Below, piece by piece: positions 44,503-55,809 of a stretch of 64,000 nucleotides of DNA (the first letter of the stretch is position 1; each line of letters begins with the position of its first letter). Position numbers and translations under genes: made by a program. The notes below the pieces were generated by a model, which saw only the letters and a list, made by a program, of their open reading frames with translations, ran no database searches and was not told the DNA's origin. This stretch comes from Lantana camara (lineage: Eukaryota; Streptophyta; Magnoliopsida; Lamiales; Verbenaceae), in contig CM074858.1 in the NCBI GenBank assembly GCA_037501455.1, forward strand, positions 88,758,501 to 88,822,500. Direction: 5' to 3'.

Positions 44503-47500
44503 TCCAGGTTGCAAAATCGGGGTTCGCGTGTCGTGATTGAGTCAGTCTAGGTCGTACGGCTTAGGAACTATGTGATAATGTGTGCATTGCATCGATCTTG
44601 AACATGAATTACCTTCCCTTTTGAATCTTGTTGAATTACGTGTTGCATTCTTGCATTGAATCCATGCTTTTGTGCTGAATACGTAACATGAGCATGTACT
44701 AATGGCATGCATATATCCTTGAAATGAGTTATGATTTGTAGGTTATGAAGATAATATCAAACCACGGCCAAGTTCTACGGTAGCAATGATCTATCGCAAG
44801 TTTTTTCGCAGGCATGGAAGATAGGGAGGATGTACCAGGGAAGAATATAGAAAAAATTCGAGATGTGTGGCCTTCTTAAATAGGGCTATGGTTCAAGGAT
44901 TAGGATTCGAAATGGGAGGTTCGAAATTTCGGATGCAGTGGTAGAGGGACACTTGGTGAAATAAGGGTTGACCGAGGGGTGCCTGTGGCTTAGAAGACCG
45001 ACAAGTACGGCTCTACTACATAGGGTGCCTTAATTGGATTCAACGGGGTCTTTCAACCTAAGGAATGAAGTGAATGAATCTCAAAGGTCCAGTGGGAGTT
45101 AAGCACCAAGGGTCATCAAAGAAGGATTTCTAAATAAACCTAACTATTAGAGATCGAATTTGTGGATGCCAAGATCGAGAAGAGTTGAAATTCGGGTGCT
45201 TTGGATTTTGACTAAGATGGAAAATGAGTTGGGAAGGGATTAGAAAGAGCCAAGTAACGTGGTAAATACATGTTCATGGAAGATAACAATGCTAAGGACT
45301 GGAGTTGGGTTATTTTCCAAATCTAAGCTGAATTTTCATGTTGTGAGGTCGAACTGCGAAATATGGAGCAACAAATGGAAACAATAAAGAAAGGCAAAGA
45401 CTCCTTGGAAGGAAATTATGTGCTCAAGTGTAAGCAATTGGAAAACAAGTTCAAGTCATCAATCTAAACTCATAAAGGATAAGTGAGGGGATCTTGATCA
45501 AGGTGATGAATAGAAGTAGGATTCGGAACCATATTAGGGGTCAATTTTGTAAGAGAGTTCGGGCATGTTGAAGAGTTGATTATCGAGGAGAAGTTCGGGT
45601 GCTAATTCCATGGATGTAAAAGAATTTAGGGATCAAGAAATAGCAATCTCAGATGGTGAAAGATACGAGTTGATGCGCAAAGATTCATAAAAATCTTGAA
45701 GACCGTGGGGAAAACAAGGAATGATCATCAAGTCAAAGTAAACTCGCAATTAGAGAAACGAGGACATGCTACCGAGCTAACAATTTACCATCTTGGTGAC
45801 AGGTTCAAAGCATTCATAGCACGTGCACCATACTTCGCATCACATTATTTAATTTTTCTTGCTTACACTTGTGCGCGCATCTCTATTTGATTTCATTGCT
45901 CTAATGTGTTGCATATTTAATTATTTACAATTATGTCACGTGCATTGGCATTTTGACCCAACATGCATTTTAGTGTTTATTTGATAGGAAGTTCTTTCAC
46001 CTCACCTATCAAGTATCCTTCCAAACGAGCTACCTTCGAATTAAGATAAGAAGAAATCATTAGGTTGCACACTACAAGGGAGATGATTTTGGGAGATGAA
46101 AAGCTCCAAATAAGGGATAGGTTTATAGAAACAGAATTTTGGGGGTTCGGACCGAACCAGAATAGAGAAAGGAGTTCCGGACCTCAAGAGAATTAGAAGA
46201 GAAGTTACAAACCAAAATCTTCAGGTTGCTATTTTGGTTAAAACCCTCTCTAATGAAAAATTGCTCATTCAGAATTTAGATGAAAGAAGGATAGATGGAG
46301 TTCAATATGTAAAGGCGAAGACTATTAAGGGGGAGAGCACAATTAAAGGATAAACTTAAATTCATGGTTTTGCTTTAAGAAGATATTATTAGTGGAAACG
46401 GTAGAATACAAGTTACGGTATGCATGAAAGATTCTGATGATAGCGATGGGGAGAAAGAGACGGCTTTAGCGATTAAACTATTAAGAGGAGAGTTAAGTCA
46501 CAAAATTTGGGGACGAAGATTATTACGTGGTATTGGAGGAAGTGATTCTTTAGGCATACGTACATACGGGATTCAGATACCAAAGATGGTGGTGTTATCA
46601 GGGAACTTCTAATGGATTTTTAAAATAACTTCAGGAAAAGGGAAGATTGATTAAGTTGTCATGTTTTAAAGATGATGGTAACAACTTCTAGTTAACCAAG
46701 TCTTCAATAGAGAACTAAACTAGCATGCCTCAGATACTAAAGATGATTATGTGAAAGCGTCTATTCAATTTTGAGGAAGGAAAGCCGAATCAGATTACCA
46801 TACTCTATAATGGGGCTAGCGGAAGTGATTTGGGACAGCACTCAACAGAGACAAATGTTATTACGTTGTTATTTGTTTTCCACGATGACTGGAGAAAGAA
46901 TTTAAGAGAAGTTAGTTGAGGGAACTAAGACCCAGAACATGCATAGGGGCTTGAAGAATATTAGAGGAGGGATTTAGATAAGGAATGGCGAAATGATCCA
47001 TGGGAATATTGATCTATACTCTGGAAATCGATGGTTCCACCTCATTTTGGGAAACGAGTTGATTGAATTAAATTAAGGGGCACGGTCATGAATTAAAGAA
47101 GACAATGGTGGGTAAGAGTCAGAAAGAAATCGAGAATAGAATCAATAGTAAGTTTATCATCCTCATTTTAACCGGATACACACCCAGGGTATTCAAGACA
47201 AGTCAAGAATCAAGCTAGCCTTTGGATTCGACCCTACAAGTTAGCATGAGATCCTCTTCTCCAAATTTCCTTATCGTGGTGAACGGTACATCGGACATTC
47301 ATGGCATATGCATGCACACATTGTTAATTTAAATAATTTTGATAATATGTGCTTTGACTCTTTGGTGTGTTAACTACTGTTGTATAATCGATGTTGGATG
47401 TAAGTGATAACTGTTCCTTGGCTTTCTGTTATTGTTTTGTTTATGAGTTGTCGTAATTGGACGTTTCGATGCTTTCTTCTTGGTTTGTGCCCTTCGTTGT

Positions 47501-47670
47501 GACCGTATTTTGTATTTTGATCTTTTTTAATTTGCTGTTCGAGAGACGGGGTTCTCTCTCCTTGTTGCTTGTGAGAGACGGGGTTCTCTCTCCTTGTTGC
47601 TTGCGAGAGACGGGGTTCTCTTATTTTTTATTTCCGGGCGTATAGTGAATCCGAGGATGAATTCTTTTAA
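44503..47670 (+). other. Gypsy-2 internal region, no intact gene
   Basis: About 3.2 kb where all frames are closed by stops. No gag, RT or integrase motif is readable, so it is either a non-coding derivative or decayed beyond recognition. The purine-rich composition differs from the flanking AT-rich DNA. The only clear structure is the repeat at 47541-47624. Confidence 0.55.
47541..47624. repeat. 32-bp tandem hairpin repeat before the polypurine tract of gypsy-2
   Basis: Three units start at 47541, 47573 and 47605 (GAGAGACGGGGTTCTCTC followed by TCCTTGTTGCTTG). Each unit contains arms GAGAGA/TCTCTC around CGGGGT, so the RNA would form a row of three identical stem-loops about 60 bp upstream of the 3' LTR. 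Confidence 0.9.
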
Positions 47671-47681
47671 GGGGGAGAGAT

Positions 47682-48416
47682 TATAACGCCCCGATTTTTT
47701 TTCCCCGTCGAATAATATGACGTATGTGTTTAAGTAATTGCAAGTTTAAATTATTTAATTACATAATTAATGGTTTAAATTATAATTATATATTTTTTTA
47801 ATTAATCATATTAATTATATTTAATTCATTATATTTTAATCAAAAGTTAAAATGGAAATTAATTTTTTTTAATTGAAAATATTTGAATTTTAAAGGAATT
47901 CTTGAATGTTATGCTCTTATATGTTTTGATCGCGTGTCGTTCTTACGTGAATTGATTTCGGAATTTGGTGTGATTTTAGAATGTTGTAGATTTATGTGTT
48001 ATGAACATGTGTACGTGCTTGTTTCATGTTTTCGATTTTGTTTGGTGTGTTAACGAATTTTATTTTGGAAACGAGACCAAGTTGGGAGATTAAGAGAACT
48101 ATGCGCACCTTTGTTCCGGAGGCCGTAACCTGAGCTCGGGAATTCGGATTCAAATTCCGGAAGAGGCGCTGGATTTGTAACAAAGAAAGGAAACCAAGGA
48201 ACCTAAATTTATATTTTTCTAAGCCCATTTAGACCCCTGAATTTTGCCCGTATTATGCTTCATCCGCGTATATGACCACCTTTTACCATTTTGCTCATAT
48301 CTCCCTCAATACTTAAGCTTTTTATCTAATTCTTGGCCCCACTTTTTCCTAATACATAGCTCTATCACTCCCTCCCTCATTCATTTCGTCCAAGGCAAGA
48401 AGAAGAGGAGAAATTG
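47682..48416 (+). repeat. Gypsy-2 3' LTR, truncated
   Basis: It begins TATAACGCCCCG (terminal TG changed to TA) and matches the first ~735 bp of the 5' LTR, ending at GAGGAGAAATTG where the 5' LTR continues CTGCAATTAGG. Foreign LTR sequence starts at 48417. Confidence 0.9.
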
Positions 48417-49455
48417 TGTAGCACCCCTACACGTGGAGATACCACACCCCCGCAATATAGGTTGATCCACGCACAAAACGGGTAATCCGTACATGAACTA
48501 ACCTATAGCGAACGGGTGACAATGCAATAAAACGACAAGCTAGGCGGGACTAACTTATACATGCAACAAAATAAAGCGGAAGCATAATCGATCAACTTGC
48601 AATTATAACTATTAAACATGCTATGACATTGATTACTCATCACATAACTCGTATACTAGTTCATATATCAATACATTATCATCTCCGAATATATAACAAT
48701 TAATTGTAATAATAACTCTAAGGCAATAATAAACAATATGCACCGTGCTTGACTCGATTACATGGACTGGACTCAACTCGACTCCCGCCTAGCCTGAACC
48801 TGCAATACCCTGAAAGGTGGAGGCGTCAGTCTGTGAAGACCGAGTGAGGGGTTTAGATAAATATTTGCGCAGATAACATGCAAGCTATATTCTCGGGTAA
48901 AGTTTTATAAAAGATAAATATATATAAGTTCAATAATAAGGTGTCTTCGCCCGAGAATACAACTATCAATATTAAATACTTGATCATTTTCATGCAATCA
49001 ATACATGGCCCCGGCGAGTGAGGGCGGTCTCCAACCTTACTCCAAATGTACATGAAACATGCTTGCTTTGTTAAGTATTAGGCGATCATGCAATTCATTT
49101 ATCGTGCAATCGTGCGATAGTGTAATCAAGTAACACATTCATTGAATGGAAATCATGCAACAACCCGAGGACAATCCGTGGTGCCGGACCCGTCCCCAGT
49201 CTCCTTCTCCCTCCAATGATGGGAAGGTAGCTAGCCTTCACCATCCACGACATGTTGAGCAGAGGGTACATGAACCCCTAAGCCCGGAACTCCTTCCTCC
49301 ACTAATCTCCTAGCGGATTCAGGGGTCATCCCAATGTGGTGAGGATAGCACGAGAGTTACCCGTCAGCCCTTGCTTTCCCGGTTGGCTCAAGCCACTACC
49401 CTCGGGCCCAACGTGAACGGTCATGCTACTCGCCTAAAACATGCACGAAACATGG
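48417..49455 (-). repeat. 3' portion of another gypsy LTR, minus strand
   Basis: Read on the minus strand this has the order seen at the end of the other LTRs: AGCCAACCGGGAAAGCAAGG, CCCCTCACTCGGTC, AGGCTAGGCGGGAGTCGAG and finally GTAGGGGTGCTACA at 48417. There is no internal domain attached. It inserted into, or recombined with, the gypsy-2 3' LTR. Confidence 0.65.
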
Positions 49456-51197
49456 TTCTTGAACAATTTTAAGTGCACGTGTGATAGTGTGTGAGTGTGT
49501 GTGTTCGATTTTGTGTTATAAGGTGTTTAATTCATAAGAAATTGAATAGTAAATGTTTTCGATAGTAACTTTGACTTTTGGGTCAACATTTATCATGATA
49601 ATTTCGAAAATATTATTAAAATAATTATAAAATTGGATTTGGAATTTTTAAATAAAGATTTTATCTGAATTTTCCAAAAATCGGTAAAGTGTGAATTATT
49701 TTCAAAATATAACCTACATTGTCAAATTAAATTCTAAATTTCATTTCTAATGTTCTAATTAGGATTATAATGTGATTAATAAATATTTAAGTGGTTAAAG
49801 AATTCATGAAACCTGATTAATTACTTAATTTCCCTTAAAACGGTTAAAATTAGAGTCTATCGGGAATTCTCTAACATGATAAAGTTTATGTGTTTACTTG
49901 ATGTAATCCTTTTATGCATGAACATTATGTGTTTTATGTGCTTATTTGATTAATATAAGGAACCTAGTTCTAAGCCTATAGTAGTTAATACTTTCAGGCG
50001 CACTGGAATCCACATTACAATGTCTGACTACCGGTATAGGTGAGGGTTAACATGTTTTCAACTGGAATCATGCTATATATATGTATCTATATAAAAACTA
50101 TTTCCAAGCCTACCTATCATTTTGATTTACTACCCTATATATATATTATTGTACTACAATGTTCCTCTTAAGGAAAAAATACTTTCATGCCGGAATCAAC
50201 GTTTTACTCAAGTCCACTTTATCAAAACATTGATTCCGGGTTATGCAAGCAAAATATTGTTCTTGATTCATGTTATGGGCCCCGGCGTGTAGCCGTGTCG
50301 AGCAATTACCCAGAAGGTATCGGGCCGAGGGTGTTGTTGGTGACACGGACCGCCACCACCTCTTGGTAGTGGTTTAACTGGAGGTTAGTTACTCCACGCC
50401 AAGGGATGAGGGAGAGATAGCTGCCTCCCGAATCAAGTTCGTGGTCTCTAGGGTTTGATTCACTATTGACATCAAGGAGTAGTGGAGTTAATATTCTTGG
50501 TTTTATTGAAGTATAGGAGCCTGATCAGCCCGATACTATTTTACCAATCATTTAAGGAGTTATGGATGAAGAGGCCTAGCTTGCGGGCATTAATGTTCTT
50601 GTTACAAACGGTTCATATTTCTACAAATATTCCAAACTACCCCTATCCCTGTTTTACAATTATTATGAACCGCTTCCTATTTGTTATATCCTATTGTTAA
50701 TATTTCAGATCAAGATCTTCTTGATCATATACATATATATATATATACATATATCAATAAGTTATTATACCCCCCTTCACTTAGTCACTTTGACTAACCC
50801 TCTCGCCTATTTTTAAAATGCATGATTTCAGGAATCAATGAATGACAACTAGAGGTATCTTGAAGCACTACAACCGTAGGTTGGATCCGATCCTAAGAGT
50901 ACATTGTCTTGAGCCTATTCTCTGTAGAAACAAACCATCTCATACTTTGTCCTTACATGTCAACCTGTTGTACTTTTTTGCGAACTACTTTGATCAATAA
51001 TGATAATCCTTGCTCATTATACGTTATCCTCCCCGTTCATAGGTAAAGTTGAATCTCTTTATCTTCCGTTGTTCTGTGTCACATCCTCCATTCATATATT
51101 ATCTTGACCGTTCGCCGTAGTATTTCCTGAATTTTGGGTCTAACCTCCACTCAGGGAGTATTGCGGTGCGGGCTTGTAGTGTTGGGGAGGCGCTACA
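49455..51197 (+). repeat. Gypsy LTR fragment, plus strand, inverted relative to 16090-18911
   Basis: About 49455-50930 is the inverted counterpart of 16200-17700 (for example TTAATTACTTAATTTCCCTT and GGCATTAATGTTCTTGTTAC occur in both, opposite strands). It ends GGAGGCGCTACA at 51196-51197. The 5' ~1.2 kb of the LTR is replaced by the minus-strand LTR piece. It is non-coding. Confidence 0.65.
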
Positions 51198-51301
51198 TTT
51201 ATTATTATTATTATTATAGGCAATAAACAATTTTGGCCGATGATAATTCAATTTTTGTCTTTGGAATATTTCAATTATACTTTTCACTTAAATATTATTT
51301 A
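51198..51301. other. AT-rich CACTA interior after the LTR pieces
   Basis: (ATT)n of six or seven units follows the LTR end directly. The expected remainder of the gypsy-2 3' LTR is absent, so a deletion occurred between 48416 and here. Confidence 0.4.
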
Positions 51302-52224
51302 GAGCATGTGCGCAGGGCATTTTCTAAAATTATAGCACTTTCCAAAATATATTGCAAATTTATTGTACTTTTTTGAGCTATTGTAAAAATATTGTAAACC
51401 TATTACACCATTCCGGGCTATAGTATGTATTTTTCTTTTTCTTTTTTTTTTTTTTTTTGAAATTTAGACTAAAGCCGGTTTCGAAATAACCGGTTTTATT
51501 TTTTAATTTATTTTTTTCGATCAATTTTTCATGGCTGAAATTTAATTAAACAAAATAATTCAAAATCTTAAAGCCGTTTTCAAACCTAAGTGTTTTCAAT
51601 TTTGATTTATTTTTGCCAACAGGGGTTGATTAAGTGGTTCGAATCCATCTGGTCACTTGGGGTGTGTGTGTTAAAAAAAATTTGATTTATTTTTTCCATG
51701 AAACTTCCAATTTGAAATAGAATAAAATAAAATTTAAAATAGGGAGTACACTAAAAAATATTCTAGCTTGGGAAATATACTCAAAATTCAAATATCATTT
51801 GATGAGTTAACTCTAAATTTTTGATCGAATAATCACCCTACAATTTAATTTAAAATTTAAAATGTAATTAACAAATAATACATATAATTTAACTTTACCT
51901 TACAGAAAATTTAGCAAATCATAAATATAAATTACCATTGGTTTAGCCACATCAAGATTTAATAAACACCAGTGGTACACGGTTTTCAATTAAATGACAA
52001 CAATAAATATGTACCTGTTACAGTTAAAAAGCTAATCTCTTTTTAATAAAAACAGTAATTTTATAATCGGCTTTAGTAAAAATTCCCAAAAAAAAAAAAA
52101 ACATGTAGTAGCCGGTAACAATGTTACCGATTTACAATATTTTTGCAATACCTCTACTAAGGACAATAGATTTGCAATATATTTTAAAAAGTGGTATATT
52201 TTAAAAAAAAACCCATGTGCGCAT
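51302..52224. mobile_element. MITE-like element with ~70-bp terminal inverted repeats
   Basis: The left end GAGCATGTGCGCAGGGCATT...CAAAATATATTGCAAATTTATTG pairs with the reverse complement of the right end GTACATGCGCACATGGGTTT...AAAATATATTGCAAATCTATTG. Length is about 920 bp with no coding capacity. The target duplication is unclear, and the superfamily is not determined. Confidence 0.6.
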
Positions 52225-52326
52225 GTACAATTAATTTATGAATTGATATTTAGTTAGATTATATTTGAATTTAGTTATTAAAATAAATCTTAGTTGATAT
52301 GTTTTTGGTACTTTTTTATTGATTTA

Positions 52327-52790
52327 TCTATACTATATTATTAAGGGTCAGGGGTAGAGATGGTGTCTTGGACTCCTTTTTTTTTTTTTTTTTTTTCCTG
52401 TCCTTGACTTTTTAAATTTTTATTTATTTATTTATTGACGTATTATCCCTGAACTCCTTTTTCTTTCAAATCACGTTAATGTTTTCACAGTTTTTTTATC
52501 TTTTTCAATATTGTGTATCTTTTATGCCACTATTTTATCTTTAAAACTCTTTTATTTATTTATTTTACTATTTCACGTATTATATCTGAACTTTCTTTTC
52601 TCTTATATCTCGATAATTTTTTTCTTTTAATAACTTTTATATATTCTTATTATTTTTTTTTTCTAATGATATCAACAAATTTATTTATCATAATTTAGTA
52701 ATTATTTAATTTTTATTAATCAAAAATTTTAATTTTAATCTATTTTAATAATAATATTTGATTTTTTTTGGCAGGGTGTACATAACTAGT
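52327..52790 (+). mobile_element. Small non-autonomous Helitron 4
   Basis: It begins A|TCTATACTATATTATTAAG and ends ATAACTAG|T, fitting the Helitron rules (TC start, CTRR end, insertion between A and T). The inner 5' region (GTGTCTTGGACTCC then a long T run) resembles Helitron 2 at 24352-24713. The 3' hairpin is weak. It is 464 bp with no gene. Confidence 0.75.
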
Positions 52791-53143
52791 GTAATTTTAA
52801 AATTCAATTAATTACATCATGCATATATATAAAAGTGTATTAAATGATATAACATATAATTTTTTATAAAAAATATATATAATATAATTTAAAATCTATT
52901 TTATTAATTTTAACAATTGAATTTACAAATTGTAAAAATAAACTAGACCCCTGATTACGAAATTGCAAAGCCAATTTTAGTCGGAAATGAATTTCAATTA
53001 TTCTTATCCTGCCCTCCATTCCAATTCCCAAATTATATTTGTTCCCACCATTTTTTATCCGTCAAATTTTATTGCCCCCAAATTTATTCTCATTCCCCCA
53101 AATTTCTCTTTTTCATTCCCAAACCTAGTTCTTGTCTGCTCTT
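52791..53143. other. AT-rich region turning into promoter-like DNA
   Basis: No gene up to about 52950. Then a C-rich, CCCCAAATTT-containing stretch resembles the upstream region of the captured nitrobindin-like gene. Confidence 0.35.
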
Positions 53144-53220
53144 ATGGGTTCTTTGGCTTCAATACCATTCTAGTTTTTCTATAAACCCTTCCCTAGTCCA
53201 TACTCCACCACCACCACAAT

Positions 53221-53730
53221 CCTCAGCCATGGCCGCCTATTTCTCCTCATCGCCGCGGTGGCTTTGCTATTCTCACCCGCCGTCTCATAAACCTGCAAAT
53301 CACAGATCTGGGACCTACGATCCAACTGCAGAGACCTCCCACACCACCGCCGCCGCCGCAGCAATTGGCCGTTCACCTAGCGGTGCAGCCGCTGTCGTGC
53401 TTGCTGGGCACGTGGAGAGGACAAAGGGAAGATAGTTATCCCACCATTTCCCCTTTCAAATACACCGAAGAGCTTCAATTCTCCCACTCCCCCATCAAGG
53501 TAGGTATCTTTTGTTCTGCATTCATCCCCAATTAAGTTAGATCGTATCAAATTCATGGCTTAATGTAAAGGATTTTGGAATTGTGTGAAAAGCCTGTGAT
53601 AGCGTATTCTTCCAAGACGAAATTGAGCAGCGGAGAGCCGATGCACTCTGAGAGTGGGTTCTGGCGGTCAAAACTCGATGGAACCATTGAAGTTGTTATT
53701 GTTCAGAGTACTGGTCTCGTTGAAGTCCAG
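53221..53730 (+). pseudogene. Captured nitrobindin-like (THAP4-like haem-binding) gene fragment, two exons
   Basis: Exon 1 (open from before 53221 to 53499) gives AVQPLSCLLGTWRGQRED, YPTISPFKYTEELQFSHSP; the GT-AG intron is 53500-53592; exon 2 (53593-53730) gives KPVIAYSSKTKLSSGEPMHS (first Lys shared) and ESGFWRSKLDGTIEVVIVQ, STGLVEVQ, ending at a GT donor. These are the hallmark blocks of plant nitrobindin/UPF0678 fatty-acid-binding-like proteins, small beta-barrels that bind haem. The C-terminal half, which carries the haem-ligating His, is not found downstream. The good ATG at 53229 (GCCATGGCC) is in another frame from the conserved part, so an indel or a different upstream start is needed. 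The fragment lies inside the CACTA element between its transposase exons and right end, which implies capture. Confidence 0.85.
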
Positions 53731-54351
53731 GTACCTCATCGTTGGAGCTGTTATTCATATTGTAAATTCTTGCTTTTCCTGTGTATGATTAATTTACTAT
53801 TCTTGAGTTTAAGTTTATAAACTGGGAACTGAAAATTGATTGGTGTTTAGACTAGTGATTCACTGATTCTGAAGCATTTTTAGAAAGTTCAGCTTGTTGG
53901 GACGAAACTCTAGTTATGCACTGCAGATTTAAATAAGATATATAATTTGGTGGATATATATGTGAACGGAAGATGTTTGGTGGATGTGGTGCTGGCGCTA
54001 AATCGTACCTTTAAAACGATGGCACTGCTTGCGCTTTTCTCCTTGTCTTGGACTAAACTTTAGTCAAGTCACAATATGCTATCATCCGAATACTTTGGTA
54101 TTTGTTCAATTTTGTGCTTAAGATTGTGTGAGAATTTTGGGACACCTTTACTTAATCGTATGACATTTTTTTGTTCAAATGAGTATTATTATTGTGCATT
54201 AGTATTTTGGGAGTTAATTTGTATATTGAATATTGGATCTGATTGTGAATACACCTTTATACGGTTCTGCTAGTGGTATGAATACCATCTCGCATACATC
54301 TGACCGTCACAATTGGTTGAGTTTGTGATGTTCTTCTTCATCTAACATTAC
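53731..54351 (+). other. Intron or intergenic remnant between the two captured gene fragments
   Basis: T-rich sequence with no recognisable exon. It may combine intron 2 of the nitrobindin-like gene with intron 1 of the bL27 gene. Confidence 0.35.
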
Positions 54352-54900
54352 AGATGTATCTGGAGAAGGATTGAGATGGGCTACCAAAAAAGTAGCAGGA
54401 TCAAAAAAATGGTTGTGATTCATTACCCAAGAATCTTGGGGTTAAAAAATTTGGTGGTGAGGTGAGAAAGATTTGGTTAAGAGATTTTATAATTGAACTG
54501 TGGATTCGTTCTGATATTAAATTTTGTGATATTTGTTGCAGAGAATAATTCGTGGAAATATCATTGTTCGTCAAAGGGTTACACATTTCCATCCAGGAAA
54601 TTATGTTGGGATAGGGAAAGACCACTCTTTATGCTTTAAAGGAAGGATGTGTCAAATTTTAGCACCATAAGCTAAGTGGAGGCAAGTGGTTTCATGTCGA
54701 GCCTAAGGAAGGTTATGAAATTCATGCAGGAGATGCTTCTAAGATGAAGACTACAGTTTAACTTTGTTTCTCACATGTTGATGTTGGTATCAATATCCAA
54801 AACTTTGCCCAGACAGAAATGTTTGTCCGATTATGAGGTGGTAAGATTGGTGCAAGTCATTATGGTTAGTTAAAATGTTTTTGTGTTTAATAAAAAAAAA
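54352..54900 (+). pseudogene. Captured mitochondrial ribosomal protein bL27 gene fragment, two exons
   Basis: After an acceptor (ACATTACAG at 54351) an exon with RWATKKVAGS and, in another frame, PRILGLKNLVV/NLGVKKFGGE-like sequence runs to 54461; the GT-AG intron is 54462-54541; the next exon gives [20 protein letters not shown] and GKDHSL, then after frame changes KLSGGKWFHVEPKEGYEIHA-like sequence to about 54740. These are the diagnostic bL27 blocks; RWATKKxAGS at the start is the mitochondrial plant form. The protein is a large-subunit ribosomal protein near the peptidyl transferase centre. Indels and a TAA/TGA mix disable it. A 3' region with AATAAAAAAAAAAAG follows at about 54885. Confidence 0.85.
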
Positions 54901-55071
54901 AAGAACACTTCCATATGAATTTGAAGTTAATTAGTCTCCCTATCTTTCACATGAATGCCTGGTTTGTTTTATGTATTTTTGTATGTGTTTGGCTTAATAA
55001 TTATATGCATGACTTGTGATGCTTTGTTGTTATATTTCTAACTCATCCAAATGGAATGTTCTTTGAAACAG

Positions 55072-55126
55072 GACAGAGACTCAGAAATAGTTGATGACGA
55101 AACGGAAACGAGTAGAAATGGTTGAT
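55072..55126 (+). pseudogene. Probable last exon of the CACTA second gene
   Basis: After an acceptor-like TTTGAAACAG the short open stretch DRDSEIVDDETETSRNG followed by TGA is acidic and matches the style of the C-terminus of CACTA second-gene products. It lies about 430 bp before the subterminal repeats, the usual place. Evidence is positional, so this is tentative. Confidence 0.45.
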
Positions 55127-55552
55127 TATTTTATAGGATTAATTTAGTACAATGTAATATTTATTCTTTTTTGAATTGTTGTATCATATATATTATTGTT
55201 TTATTTACAGAATATTTGTAATTGAAATGTTTGTTTGATATTTTGATTTTATTGGTAATATAGGGTTTGGAATTGACAATTTTAGAAAATCATAGCACTA
55301 TTTTTTTAGCTGAATTTGCAATATTTTGTTTGAAAATGTGAAATTAAAATATTAAATGTTGGATAATAAATTGAAAAGATTTAACTGCAAAATTGATATT
55401 GTTTTGCAACGACCAAAAATTTGTTTTTTACAATAAAATTTTATGGTAAATAAATATGAAATATAAAAATTAATTATGTTTTGCAACCTATTTTATCGTA
55501 AAATTTGGATGCAAAAATTTATAAATAATAATAATTTTTTAATATATTAATT
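55127..55552. other. AT-rich 3' region of the CACTA element
   Basis: Likely 3' untranslated and non-coding DNA. I see no gene or repeat beyond A/T-rich tracts. Confidence 0.4.
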
Positions 55553-55803
55553 TCTTACTACACATTTATTTGTAGGAAGAGTTAAAAATCTTAAAATCTT
55601 AAATTAAAATTTTAATTGTAAATACATTTAAAAGTGTAGTAAGACTTCTTTTGTTACTACATATAAGAATGTAGGTTTATACATGTTGCTTCATTTTAAA
55701 GTGTAGCAACATCTCTTATTACATCAATCGTGCCTACACTTGTAGAAAATGTAGTAAGAGATCGTGTAGTAAGGATGTTTATCTTACTACACTCTAAAGT
55801 GCA
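55553..55803. repeat. CACTA subterminal repeats, right
   Basis: At least seven copies in both orientations: CTTACTACACAT, AAGTGTAGTAAGACT, AAGTGTAGCAACAT, AATGTAGTAAGAGA, CGTGTAGTAAGGAT and CTTACTACACT among them. They mirror the left cluster and confirm that both ends belong to one element. Confidence 0.85.
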
Positions 55804-55809
55804 TTTAAA

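Larger units (their letters stand above)
40881..48416 (+). mobile_element. Gypsy-2: Ty3/gypsy element with 3.6-kb LTR, internal region without ORFs, 3' LTR truncated
   Basis: The 5' LTR is 40881-44481. A primer site is at 44490-44502. The internal region is only about 3.2 kb and has no long open frame, so the element is non-autonomous or very decayed. A polypurine tract AAGGGGGAGAGA precedes a second LTR at 47682, which breaks off at 48416 after about 735 bp. The left target duplication would be TGACA; the right copy is missing. It sits inside the last preserved exon of the CACTA second gene. Confidence 0.88.

Noticed and set aside
48417..51197. A single complete solo LTR in minus orientation
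   Set aside because: The left third has minus-strand LTR order and the rest matches 16200-17700 in the opposite sense, and the 5-bp flanks (AATTG and TTTAT) do not match.
51610..51680. GGTTCGAATCC word suggesting a tRNA gene or SINE
   Set aside because: Only a B-box-like word is present; no A box at the right distance and no cloverleaf could be formed.
53229..53435. ATG at 53229 in good context as the start of the nitrobindin-like gene
   Set aside because: The frame does not contain the conserved nitrobindin blocks, which are in another frame ending at 53499; it could be the original start only if an indel lies between.
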